From DATAFO01 sp046728935 (GTDB lineage: Bacteria; Actinomycetota; Thermoleophilia; Solirubrobacterales; 70-9), in contig JBKPFS010000121.1 of NCBI GenBank assembly GCA_046728935.1, forward strand, positions 1 to 15,806: a DNA stretch of 15,806 nt, read 5' to 3'. Below, piece by piece: positions 8,427-15,088 of the stretch. The notes beneath the pieces were generated by a model that did not search any database, was not told where the DNA came from, and was given only the letters and a program-made list of their open reading frames with translations. Position 1 is the first letter of the stretch; the number at the start of each line of letters is the position of its first letter. A program made the translations under genes and the position numbers.

Positions 8427-9379
8427 GGCCGCGCCTCCTCGATCGCCTCGTCGTCGACGGCGCCGCCCGCGGTGAGCTCGAGGTAGACGTCCTCGAGGCT
8501 GGGTCGCCGGACCTCCAGCCCGGCGAGTGGCAGCCCGCGCTCCAGCGCCCAGCCCGTGATCTCGTTGAGCAGCGGCACTGGGTCCTCCGTGCGAAGCCGG
8601 ACGGCGCCCCCGGCCGCGCCGCCCGCGCCGTCGATCTCGGCTAGGACGCGCTCGGGGAGCTGGTCGATGGAGACGCCGTCCGGAAGCCGAAAGGCGATCC
8701 GCGACGCGCCGCCCTGCCGGCCGCTGAGCTCGCTGGGCGAGCCCTGGGCCGCGAGCTCCCCGCGGGCGATGATCGCCACGCGGTCCGCGAGCGCCTGGGC
8801 CTCCTCCATGTAGTGCGTGGTGAGGAAGATCGTCTTGCCCAGCTGCCGGAGGCCCGCGATCACATCCCAGGCCCGTCGCCGCGCCGAAGGGTCGAAGCCC
8901 GTGGTCGGCTCGTCGAGGAAGAGCAGCTCGGGGTCGCCGATCAGCGCCAGCGCCACGTCGAGGCGGCGCTGCTGCCCACCGGACAGGCGGCCGACCCGGT
9001 CGCCGGCCTTCTCCTCGAGGCCGACGCGCTCGATCGTCTCGTCGACCGGGCGCGGCGCTGGGTAGTAGCCGGCGAAGAGCTCGATCGTCTCCCGCACGGT
9101 GAGCTCGGGATGCATCCGCGACTCCTGAAGGACGATGCCGATCCGCCCCCGCCACTCCCGGCCGGCGGCGGCCGGATCGGTTCCGAGCACGCTCACCTCG
9201 CCGGCGCTCCGCCGCCGATAGCCCTCCAGGATCTCGACGGTGCTCGTCTTGCCGGCGCCGTTGGGACCCAGGAAGGCGAAGATCTCACCGCGCTCGACCG
9301 CGAGGTCGATTCCCCGCACCGCCTCGAGGTCGCCGTAGGACTTGCGCAGGCCGCGGACACTGATCACCGCCTCGCTCAT
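8423..9379 (-). CDS. ABC transporter ATP-binding protein (DrrA-like)
   Basis: The ATPase half of the exporter, 318 residues. Seen: A-loop Tyr15 region, Walker A GPNGAGKT (38-45), Q-loop Gln85, signature LSGGQ (132-136), Walker B LLFLDE (152-157), D-loop GFDPSARR and switch His189 in TTHYMEEA. After the ATPase core (about residue 220), an extra C-terminal domain of roughly 95 residues ends in RRPSLEDVYLELT. That ending is typical of DrrA/CcmA-type ATPases paired with ABC-2 permeases. The ATG start has no Shine-Dalgarno sequence; a TACAAT lies 9 nt upstream. It begins 23 nt after rapZ. Daunorubicin-exporter annotations for this family are usually nominal, so I do not assign a drug. Confidence 0.93.
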   Translation of the reverse strand: MSEAVISVRGLRKSYGDLEAVRGIDLAVERGEIFAFLGPNGAGKTSTVEILEGYRRRSAGEVSVLGTDPAAAGREWRGRIGIVLQESRMHPELTVRETIELFAGYYPAPRPVDETIERVGLEEKAGDRVGRLSGGQQRRLDVALALIGDPELLFLDEPTTGFDPSARRRAWDVIAGLRQLGKTIFLTTHYMEEAQALADRVAIIARGELAAQGSPSELSGRQGGASRIAFRLPDGVSIDQLPERVLAEIDGAGGAAGGAVRLRTEDPVPLLNEITGWALERGLPLAGLEVRRPSLEDVYLELTAGGAVDDEAIEEARP

Positions 9380-9388
9380 CGGATGGCG

Positions 9389-9394
9389 ATTGTA
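9389..9394 (-). promoter_or_regulatory. candidate -10 box (TACAAT) for the ABC exporter genes
   Basis: TACAAT differs from TATAAT by one base and lies 9 nt before the ATPase ATG, in the 23-nt gap after rapZ. A TCGACC 16 nt upstream, inside the end of rapZ, is a possible -35. If real, the exporter pair can be transcribed apart from uvrC-rapZ, with little or no leader. Confidence 0.4.
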
Positions 9395-9402
9395 TGAGGG
9401 CG

Positions 9403-10278
9403 CTACTCGAGGTCGACGTCGCGGTGGACGACGCGCAGCGCGACGTCCTCGCGGCCGGCGAGGTGCCGGGCGATCCGATCGGCCACGGTGACCGAGCGGT
9501 GCCTGCCTCCGGTGCAGCCGATCGCGATCGTGAGGTGGGTCTTCCCCTCGGCAACGTAGGCGGGAAGAAGGAAATCGAGCAGCCCGAGTAGGCGCTGGTA
9601 GTACTCCTTCGCGAGGTCGCCCGCCTCGACGTGCTCGACCACCTTCGGGTCGCGACCCGTGAGTGGCCGCAGGTCCTCGCGGTAATGCGGGTTAGGTAGG
9701 AAGCGCACATCGAAGACGAGGTCCGCCTCCCGGGGCGGCCCGGCCTTGAAGCCGAACGTGAGCAGGGTCAGCGCGAGCTTCGCCTTGTCGCGCGGGCCGA
9801 GCAGCTCAGTCGCGATCCGGCGCCGCAGCATCGCTCCCGAGAGCTCGCTGGTGTCGACGACGACGTCGGCGCGCTCTCGAAGCGGGCCGAGCACCTCGCG
9901 CTCGGCGCGAATCCCCTCGATCACCCGTCCATCGGGCGCCAGGGGATGGCGGCGGCGGGTCTCCTTGAACCGGTCGACCAGCGTCTGCTCGTCGGCCTCG
10001 AGGAAGACCACGCGGGGATCGAGGCCCCCGGTCTCGAGCTCGTTGAGCACCGCCTGGAGCTCGGCGAAGTACTCGCCTCCGCGCACGTCCGTCACTACCG
10101 CCGCCCTGCGGACGCCGCTGCCCTCGTGCCTGAACAGCTCGCCGAGGGAGCCGATCATCTGCGGGGGCAGGTTGTCCACGCAGAAGTAGCCCGAGTCCTC
10201 GAACGCCGCGATCGCCTCCGACTTCCCCGCTCCGGAGTAGCCGGTGATCACCACGAGGTCGACCGGGCTCGGGATCAC
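9403..10278 (-). CDS. rapZ: RapZ/YvcJ-family nucleotide-binding protein
   Basis: A P-loop protein of 291 residues, normal for the family. Seen: Walker A GYSGAGKS (13-20), FEDSGYFCVDNLPP, DVRGGEYF, and the C-terminal RapZ domain with LTFGFKAGPP, DVRFLPNPHY and IGCTGGRHRSV. In E. coli RapZ adapts RNase E to the small RNA GlmZ and senses glucosamine-6-phosphate. In Gram-positive bacteria YvcJ binds and hydrolyses nucleotides and its wider role is unclear, so the E. coli role should not be transferred automatically. It starts with GTG 4 nt after the uvrC stop, hence co-transcribed with uvrC. In many Gram-positive genomes yvcK and whiA follow directly; here an ABC exporter follows instead. Confidence 0.96.
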   Translation of the reverse strand: MIPSPVDLVVITGYSGAGKSEAIAAFEDSGYFCVDNLPPQMIGSLGELFRHEGSGVRRAAVVTDVRGGEYFAELQAVLNELETGGLDPRVVFLEADEQTLVDRFKETRRRHPLAPDGRVIEGIRAEREVLGPLRERADVVVDTSELSGAMLRRRIATELLGPRDKAKLALTLLTFGFKAGPPREADLVFDVRFLPNPHYREDLRPLTGRDPKVVEHVEAGDLAKEYYQRLLGLLDFLLPAYVAEGKTHLTIAIGCTGGRHRSVTVADRIARHLAGREDVALRVVHRDVDLE

Positions 10279-10282
10279 GCGC

Positions 10283-12199
10283 CTAGCCCGCCCTGTGGAG
10301 CTGGTGGTGGATCTGCCGCGCGAGTTTGCCCGGGATGCCGGGCACGGCCTCCAGCTCCTCGCGCGAGGCGGCGACCAGCCGGTCCGGGGAGCCGAAGTGC
10401 TCGAGCAGGGCTCGCTTGCGCACCGGCCCGACGCCGGGGAGCTCGTCGAGCAGCGAGTGTGTCATCGCCCGGTCGCGCCGGCCCCGATGGAAGTCGACGG
10501 CGAACCTGTGCGCCTCGTCGCGGACGCGCTGGAGCAGGCGGGAGGCGAGCGAGTCGGGCGGCAGCTCGACTGGCTCCGGGCGTTCGGGGACGAACACCTC
10601 CTCCTCCCGCTTCGCCAGCGCGACCACGGCGGTTCCGCGTCCAGCCAGCGGCGCTAGGGCGCGCATCCCGGCCGACAGCTGACCCTTGCCGCCGTCGATC
10701 ACGATCAGGTCGGGGGCCGAGGCGAAGCTCTCGTCGCGGTCCGTGTCGTGGGGCGAGCGGTCGGCCTGCTGCCCGAACTGGGCCGCCCGCCGGCCCAGCA
10801 CCTCCTCGATCGAGGAGACGTCGTCGGGGCCCGTCGCGCGGTCACCCCGGACCTTGAACCGGCGGTAGTCCGACTTCTTCGGCGCACCGCCCTCGAAGAC
10901 GACCATCGAGGCGACGGTGTGCTCGCTGCCGAGGTTGGAGACGTCGAAGCCCTCGATCCGGATCGGCAGCGACTCGAGCCCCAGCGCCTCCTGGAGCGCG
11001 GCCAGGGCGTCAACCCGCTGCTGCCGGCGCCGCTCCTGCCGCAGCTTGTCCTGGGCGAGCGCGAGCCGCGCGTTGCGCTCGGCCAACTCCCGCAGGCGCC
11101 GCTTCTCGCCCCGCTCCGAGACGCGGACCTCCACGGGCCCTCCGCGGCGCGCGCTGAGCGCCTCGGCGAGCAGCCCTGCCCGTTCGGCCAGGGCCGCGCC
11201 GACCACCACCAGCCTCGGCACGGCGGGCGCCGCCGTGTAGTACTGGGCGATGAACTCCTCGGTCACCTCCGCCTCGTCGCGCTCGGCCGCGTTGGAGAGG
11301 TAGAAGCCCTGGCGCTCGGCGAGCACCCCGTCGCGAACCTGGAACACCTGGGCGTTGGCGTCCGGGCCCTCGACCGCGATGGCGACGAGGTCGGCCGTGT
11401 CGAGCGCCTCGGAGGCGACGCTGCGCCGCTCCATCAGCGAGCGCACCGAGTCGAGGCGATCGCGGTAGACCGCCGCGCGCTCGAACTCCTCCGCGCCGGA
11501 AGCCGCGGCCATCTTGCGCTCGAGGTCGCGCTCGACGTCGCGGTAGCGCCCGGACAGGAAGTCGGCGATCGCGTCGATGCCGCGGCGGTATTCCTCGCGA
11601 TCGACGTAGCCCACGCAGGGCGCCCCGCAGCGCTTGATGTAGTAATCGAGGCAGGGCACCCCGGAGCGCCGCCCCGGTTCGGGGCCCTCGCAGGTGCGGT
11701 ACTGGAACAGCCGCCCGAGCAGGTCGAGCGTCTCCCGCACCCTCTTGGCGTTCGAGTAGGGCCCGAAATAGAGCCGGCCGGAGCGATGGCGCTCACGGGT
11801 GAAGTAGACGCGCGGGAACTCCTCGTCGAGGCTGATCCCGATGTACGGGTAGGACTTATCGTCGCGCAGGCGGATGTTGAAGCGCGGCCGGTGGCGCTTG
11901 ATGAACTGCTGCTCGGCGAGCAGCGCCTCGGCCTCCGTCTCGGTCACCAGGCAGTCGATCGAGGCCACGCGGTCCATGAACTCGAAGCTCCCGCGCGAGG
12001 CCTTGCCCGAGAAATGACCGGCGACGCGCTTTCGAATCGAGAGCGCCTTGCCCACGTAGAGCACCTCGCCATCGCGGTCCTTGAACAGGTAGACGCCCGG
12101 CTGGTCGGGCAGCCGCCGCCGTTGCTCGTCGAGGCTTTCCGCCCGCTCGGCCGCGACTCCGCTGGCGGAGCGGTCAGTGGGAGTCCGTTTCTCGGCCAC
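10283..12199 (-). CDS. uvrC: excinuclease ABC subunit C
   Basis: Makes both incisions around bulky DNA lesions in UvrABC repair. From GTG 12199 it is 638 residues. Seen: the GIY-YIG nuclease domain (GVYLF at 35-39, LYVGKA at 47-52) for the 3' cut; four cysteines 170, 183, 191, 195, matching the iron-sulfur ligands of E. coli UvrC; the UvrB-interacting UVR segment (about 235-260); the RNase H-like 5' nuclease with Asp419 in EGFDVSN, Asp502 in IDGGKGQ and His564 in DEAHRF; and C-terminal tandem helix-hairpin-helix motifs (about 585-638). The frame is open further upstream, but that part would overlap the divergent crotonase gene and is not UvrC-like. No Shine-Dalgarno sequence precedes the GTG; a TAACCT 7 nt upstream suggests a leaderless transcript. 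Confidence 0.96.
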   Translation of the reverse strand: MAEKRTPTDRSASGVAAERAESLDEQRRRLPDQPGVYLFKDRDGEVLYVGKALSIRKRVAGHFSGKASRGSFEFMDRVASIDCLVTETEAEALLAEQQFIKRHRPRFNIRLRDDKSYPYIGISLDEEFPRVYFTRERHRSGRLYFGPYSNAKRVRETLDLLGRLFQYRTCEGPEPGRRSGVPCLDYYIKRCGAPCVGYVDREEYRRGIDAIADFLSGRYRDVERDLERKMAAASGAEEFERAAVYRDRLDSVRSLMERRSVASEALDTADLVAIAVEGPDANAQVFQVRDGVLAERQGFYLSNAAERDEAEVTEEFIAQYYTAAPAVPRLVVVGAALAERAGLLAEALSARRGGPVEVRVSERGEKRRLRELAERNARLALAQDKLRQERRRQQRVDALAALQEALGLESLPIRIEGFDVSNLGSEHTVASMVVFEGGAPKKSDYRRFKVRGDRATGPDDVSSIEEVLGRRAAQFGQQADRSPHDTDRDESFASAPDLIVIDGGKGQLSAGMRALAPLAGRGTAVVALAKREEEVFVPERPEPVELPPDSLASRLLQRVRDEAHRFAVDFHRGRRDRAMTHSLLDELPGVGPVRKRALLEHFGSPDRLVAASREELEAVPGIPGKLARQIHHQLHRAG

Positions 12200-12206
12200 G
12201 GACGAA

Positions 12207-12235
12207 AGGTTAGGGTTCGCTCCCGTCGCCCCCAA
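12207..12235 (-). promoter_or_regulatory. candidate leaderless uvrC promoter
   Basis: TTGGGG (12235-12230) and TAACCT (12212-12207) are 17 nt apart on the minus strand. The -10 ends 7 nt before GTG 12199. It occupies the 55-bp divergent gap shared with the crotonase gene, whose Shine-Dalgarno sequence lies at 12242-12247. Confidence 0.5.
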
Positions 12236-12254
12236 CCAGCCAGGAGGCTCCACG

Positions 12255-13082
12255 ATGAGCACCATGAGCGCCCCCGCGCCCCCGGAGCTGAGCACGCTCG
12301 AAATCGAGGTCGAGGGCGAGATCGGGACCCTCACCCTGAATCGCCCGGACAGCCTCAACGCGATGAGCCCGGAGATGATCGGGGAGCTGGTGCTAGCCGC
12401 GGGCTGGCTCGCCGACCGGGCGCCGCTGCGTGGCCTCATCGTCACCGGCGCCGGGCGCGCGTTCTCCTCGGGCGGCGACGTCAACTGGTTCAAGCGCGGG
12501 GTCGACGATCCCGACCACGACCTGCCCAGCGACGTGCGCCGTGGCGCCGAGGTGCTGCACCAGGCGATCGTCGACTTCCGGCGCATCCCCTATCCGGTAA
12601 TCGCGGCGGTCAATGGGGTCGCGGCGGGGGCGGGGTTCTCGCTGGCGCTGATGTGCGACCTGAGAATCGCCTCGGCCGACGCCGCCTTCGTGATCGCGTA
12701 CGGGCGCATCGGCGCCTCGCCCGACGGCGGCATGACCTACTTCCTGCCTCGCGTGGTCGGCCCCGGCAAGGCGCTCGAGCTGCTTGTAGAGGATCCGCTG
12801 CTCTGCGCCGACCAGGCGCTCGAGCTCGGCCTCGTCGCTCAGGTGGTTCCCGGTGATGAGCTGATGTCCGCGACGCGGTCGAAGGCCGAGGAGCTGGCCG
12901 CAAAGGCCCCGCACTACGTGCGGATGTCGAAGCTGCTCGTCGCCCAGAGCCTCGAGAACTCGCTCGCCGAGCACCTCCAGTTGGAGCGGCACGGGATCGC
13001 CGACTCGATGGCGACCGAGGACCTCCGCGAGGGCGTCAGCGCGTTCTTCGAGGGCCGGCAGGCGACCTTTACCGGGCGTTAA
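12255..13082 (+). CDS. enoyl-CoA hydratase/isomerase family protein (PaaG-like)
   Basis: A crotonase-fold enzyme of 275 residues acting on acyl-CoA thioesters. Seen: LNRPDSLNAM (28-37), oxyanion-hole segments AFSSGGDV (69-76) and NGVAAGAGFSLALMCDLRIAS (120-140), and YGRIGASPDGGMTYFLPRVVG (149-169), with a C-terminal FEGRQATFTGR. The two glutamates of classical hydratases are not in their usual place. Instead Asp157 of PDGG is present, as in PaaG-type isomerases, where an Asp does the acid/base work. It is therefore more likely an isomerase than a hydratase; the substrate is unknown. ATG 12255 has AGGAGG 7 nt upstream; a second ATG at 12264 is less well placed. It is divergent from uvrC and 48 nt ahead of the cupredoxin lipoprotein gene. 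Confidence 0.9.
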   Translation: MSTMSAPAPPELSTLEIEVEGEIGTLTLNRPDSLNAMSPEMIGELVLAAGWLADRAPLRGLIVTGAGRAFSSGGDVNWFKRGVDDPDHDLPSDVRRGAEVLHQAIVDFRRIPYPVIAAVNGVAAGAGFSLALMCDLRIASADAAFVIAYGRIGASPDGGMTYFLPRVVGPGKALELLVEDPLLCADQALELGLVAQVVPGDELMSATRSKAEELAAKAPHYVRMSKLLVAQSLENSLAEHLQLERHGIADSMATEDLREGVSAFFEGRQATFTGR

Positions 13083-13120
13083 GCGAAGCGGATATAGACT
13101 CGCGTCGAACCCGTCACGAA

Positions 13121-13127
13121 AGGGGAG
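13121..13127 (+). promoter_or_regulatory. Shine-Dalgarno AGGGGAG deciding the cupredoxin start
   Basis: AGGGGAG lies 3 nt before ATG 13131 but 6 nt before the adjacent ATG 13134. The second is the better spaced start and gives the usual MKKLA opening of a lipoprotein signal. Confidence 0.6.
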
Positions 13128-13133
13128 TGGATG

Positions 13134-13565
13134 ATGAAGAAGCTCGCAGTCCTGGTCTCGGTCCTCGCCCTGGCGGCGTTCGGCATCGCCGCGTGCGGAG
13201 GCGACGACGACGACGAGGAGACCACGGAAGCGGCCCCCGCCACGACGACCACTGAGGCCGGTGGAGGCGGCGGCGGAGGGGGCGGCGGAACCGTCGACGT
13301 CTCAGCCAGCGAGGGGATCTCCTACGACCAGGCGTCGCTCGAGACATCCGCCGGCACGGTGACGATCAACTTCACCAACGAGTCGGGCATCGACCACGAC
13401 GTGGTGATCGAGGACGCGGACGGCAACGAGGTCACCTCTACGGACATCATCTCGAGCGGCTCGACCAGCGCAGAGACCGATCTCCAGGCCGGCGAATACA
13501 CCTTCTTCTGCTCGGTCGACGCGCACCGCGAGCAGGGCATGGAGGGCCCCCTCACGGTCAAGTAA
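13134..13565 (+). CDS. cupredoxin-like lipoprotein with type 1 copper site
   Basis: A small exported protein of 143 residues. Seen: a basic-hydrophobic signal ending in the lipobox GIAAC (Cys21), then an acidic Asp/Glu run, a Thr/Ala-rich stretch and ten consecutive glycines as a flexible spacer (about 43-52), then a cupredoxin domain of about 90 residues. The putative blue-copper ligands are complete: His88 in GIDHDV and Cys126, His131, Met136 in FCSVDAHREQGM. The C-x4-H-x4-M pattern matches plastocyanin/azurin-type copper proteins. It should be anchored in the membrane outside the cell and carry one electron. No redox partner gene is in view. It lies 48 nt after the crotonase gene and may have its own promoter around TATAGA near 13092. 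A glycine-rich linker is common in actinobacterial lipoproteins. Confidence 0.9.
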   Translation: MKKLAVLVSVLALAAFGIAACGGDDDDEETTEAAPATTTTEAGGGGGGGGGGTVDVSASEGISYDQASLETSAGTVTINFTNESGIDHDVVIEDADGNEVTSTDIISSGSTSAETDLQAGEYTFFCSVDAHREQGMEGPLTVK

Positions 13566-13572
13566 ATGGCGT

Positions 13573-13623
13573 CGGCTCTTACCCGCCGCCCCGGACGCAC
13601 CTGAGGCGCCGGCGTCAGAGCCG
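13573..13623. terminator. possible bidirectional terminator between convergent genes
   Basis: CGGCTCT (13573-13579) pairs with AGAGCCG (13617-13623), and inside it GACGC (13594-13598) pairs with GCGTC (13612-13616). The right arms are contiguous; the left arms are separated by 14 nt. It sits in the 85-bp gap between the convergent cupredoxin and epimerase genes. No T-run is present on either strand, so it is only a candidate. Confidence 0.3.
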
Positions 13624-13650
13624 CCGGTTTGTGGCGCCCCGACTCGAGTG

Positions 13651-14199
13651 CTAGAACGGGAGCTCGTCGGCGACCTCCGCCAGCCGGGGGGCCGAGCGGT
13701 CGCGCTCGGACAGCAGCGGGTCCGACAGCGGCCACTCGATCCCCAGGTCGGGGTCGTCCCATGCGATCCCCGCCTCCTGGTCCGGGTCGAACGGGCTCGA
13801 GAGGCGGTAGGCGACGTCGGCCTCGTCCGAGAGCACGCAGAAGCCGTGCGCGAAGCCGACCGGCACGAACAGCTGACGGTGGGCGGCGTCGTCGAGCTCG
13901 TGCCCCTCCCACAGCCCGCGCGTCGGCGAGTCGCGCCGCAGATCGACCGCGACATCCCAGATCCGACCCCGCAGGCACCGAACCAGCTTGGCCTGGCCGG
14001 GATGGAGCTGGAAGTGAAGGCCCCGGAGAGTGCCGCGCCGCGAGCGCGAGTGGTTGTCCTGGACGAAGTCGGACTCGACCCCAAGCTCCCGCCACTGCTC
14101 GAGGCCGAAGGTCTCGACCAGGAAGCCGCGATCGTCGGCGTGCACATCCGGCTCGATCAGGACGAGCCCGTCGAGCTCCGTCTCGAGCCGCCGCGGCAC
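13651..14199 (-). CDS. rmlC: dTDP-4-dehydrorhamnose 3,5-epimerase family protein
   Basis: A cupin-fold sugar-nucleotide epimerase of 182 residues, a typical length. RmlC converts dTDP-4-keto-6-deoxyglucose to the dTDP-4-keto-rhamnose precursor of dTDP-rhamnose. Seen: DDRGFLVETF (22-31), QDNHSRSRRGTLRGLHFQ (47-64) with catalytic His62, Lys71, VAVDLRR, FVPVGFAHGF (111-120), Tyr131 and GIAWDDP (144-150). It starts with GTG 4 nt after the MaoC stop and lacks a Shine-Dalgarno sequence, so translation probably depends on the upstream gene. rmlA, rmlB and rmlD are not in this window. Related 3- or 5-epimerases for other deoxysugars have the same motifs, so the exact product is not certain. Confidence 0.9.
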   Translation of the reverse strand: MPRRLETELDGLVLIEPDVHADDRGFLVETFGLEQWRELGVESDFVQDNHSRSRRGTLRGLHFQLHPGQAKLVRCLRGRIWDVAVDLRRDSPTRGLWEGHELDDAAHRQLFVPVGFAHGFCVLSDEADVAYRLSSPFDPDQEAGIAWDDPDLGIEWPLSDPLLSERDRSAPRLAEVADELPF

Positions 14200-14203
14200 G
14201 AGT

Positions 14204-14716
14204 TCAGCCGCGTTCGCCGTCGCCCGAGGGGGCTTCGCCGTCGCCCGAGGGCAGGATCAGGGCACGCCCGACGCTCTCGGCGACGCAGACCGGCTTCTCC
14301 TGCCCGTCACCCTCGATCACGAACTTGGTCACGACGTGCCACCAGCCCGCGCCGAGGTCCTCCACCGAGAGCACCTCGGCCGTGGCGCGTACGCGCGAAC
14401 CGGCCGGCACCGGAGCCGGGAACCGGACCTTGTTCCAGCCGTAGTTGATGCCCATCGCCACTCCCCGTTGGGCGATCAGCTGGCGCCTGAAGGCGTCGAT
14501 CAGCGACAGCGTGAGGTTGCCGTGGGCGACCGTCGACCCGTAGGGGCTCTCACGCCTTGCCCGCTCGATGTCGACGTGGATCCACTGGTCGTCCCGGGAG
14601 ACCCGCGCGAACATGTCGATGTCCTCCTGGGTGATCTCGATCCAGTCGCTCGGGCCGACCAGCTTCCCGATCAGCTCTCGCAGACCCTCGATTCCCTCGA
14701 CCTCGACCGCTGCCAT
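14204..14716 (-). CDS. MaoC/NodN-like dehydratase (hot-dog fold)
   Basis: A 170-residue single hot-dog protein of the (R)-specific enoyl-CoA hydratase type. Seen: the hydratase-2 motif in the form SRDDQWIHVD (40-49), with Asp42 and His47 in the catalytic positions, then STVAHGNLTLSL (61-72) and YGWNKVRFPAPVPAGSRVR (92-110). This pattern resembles the NodN subgroup, whose substrate is not well defined. The C-terminus carries a 7-residue duplication (PSGDGEA, PSGDGER), encoded by a 21-bp tandem repeat. The ATG has no clear Shine-Dalgarno sequence; TAGCCT lies 7 nt before it. It is followed 4 nt later by rmlC. A tie between acyl-CoA hydration and a deoxysugar epimerase is not obvious, so the pairing may be incidental. 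Confidence 0.88.
   Translation of the reverse strand: MAAVEVEGIEGLRELIGKLVGPSDWIEITQEDIDMFARVSRDDQWIHVDIERARRESPYGSTVAHGNLTLSLIDAFRRQLIAQRGVAMGINYGWNKVRFPAPVPAGSRVRATAEVLSVEDLGAGWWHVVTKFVIEGDGQEKPVCVAESVGRALILPSGDGEAPSGDGERG
14213..14251. repeat. 21-bp-period tandem repeat in the 3' end of the MaoC gene
   Basis: TTCGCCGTCGCCCGAGGG occurs at 14213-14230 and again, identical, at 14234-14251. The 21-nt period keeps the reading frame and duplicates seven residues at the C-terminus. Confidence 0.9.
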
Positions 14717-14723
14717 GGCGGGC

Positions 14724-14729
14724 AGGCTA
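14724..14729 (-). promoter_or_regulatory. candidate -10 box (TAGCCT) for leaderless maoC-rmlC
   Basis: TAGCCT fits TANNNT and ends 7 nt before ATG 14716. No -35 is evident. It would drive the two-gene maoC-rmlC unit. Confidence 0.4.
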
Positions 14730-14730
14730 A

Positions 14731-14745
14731 CGGCGCCTCGCGCCG
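14731..14745. other. GC hairpin in the divergent gap
   Basis: CGGCGC-CTC-GCGCCG is a perfect 6-bp stem with a 3-nt loop, in the 135-bp gap between maoC (minus) and the small secreted protein (plus). Nothing else certain is seen in that gap besides the promoter hexamer and the Shine-Dalgarno sequence. Its role is unknown. Confidence 0.35.
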
Positions 14746-14834
14746 CATGCCGTCGCGAAGAACTCGCCGACGTCGCAATCCCTCCCCGCGCCGTGCCCCG
14801 TATTACCAGCGAGGGCCAGGCACATCAACCTAAG

Positions 14835-14843
14835 AGGAGGAGG
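14835..14843 (+). promoter_or_regulatory. extended Shine-Dalgarno of the small secreted protein
   Basis: AGGAGGAGG offers two overlapping AGGAGG registers. The second (14838-14843) is 8 nt before ATG 14852. The first is 5 nt before GTG 14846. ATG is the more likely main start; both give the same signal peptide apart from two residues. Confidence 0.7.
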
Positions 14844-14851
14844 TAGTGCGC

Positions 14852-15082
14852 ATGAGGCGATTGATCCTTGTCGGGCTCCTGTCGCTCGGGATCATGCTCG
14901 GATCGACCGGCACGGCCCTGGCGACCCACTGCTACGTCGCGGACAAGCCGGACGGCGCCGGCACGAACGGCGCATTCCAGAGGGAGGAGGAGGACCCGGT
15001 AGACACGTTCAAGTGGGATCTGCCGGAGCCTGCCCACGAGAACGGCAGCCAGACTCACGGCATCCTCGAGCTCGAGGAGTAG
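14852..15082 (+). CDS. small secreted acidic protein, function unknown
   Basis: A 76-residue protein I do not recognise. Seen: a clear Sec signal peptide (MRRLILVGLLSLGIMLG, with a cleavage site after ALA at residue 24) and a mature chain of about 52 residues. The mature part has one cysteine (Cys27), is rich in Glu/Asp (including EEEDP and a LELEE end), and has no membrane segment, repeat or lipobox. A very strong Shine-Dalgarno sequence supports real and possibly high expression. It is preceded by a GC hairpin in the leader region. It converges with the peptidoglycan hydrolase gene, leaving 6 nt between stops. A role at the cell surface is inferred only from the signal peptide. Confidence 0.8.
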   Translation: MRRLILVGLLSLGIMLGSTGTALATHCYVADKPDGAGTNGAFQREEEDPVDTFKWDLPEPAHENGSQTHGILELEE

Positions 15083-15088
15083 AGGAGC

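Noticed and set aside
12177..12254. Longer N-terminus for the crotonase gene from a GTG at 12177
   Set aside because: It would overlap the uvrC start, has no ribosome site and is not family-like, while ATG 12255 has AGGAGG at 7 nt.
10748..12856. Very long open frame on the plus strand opposite uvrC, and similar long frames opposite gpmI, tgt and rapZ
   Set aside because: They mirror strongly conserved genes, have Arg/Ala/Pro/Gly-rich composition with no motif, and are typical antisense shadows of high-GC genes.
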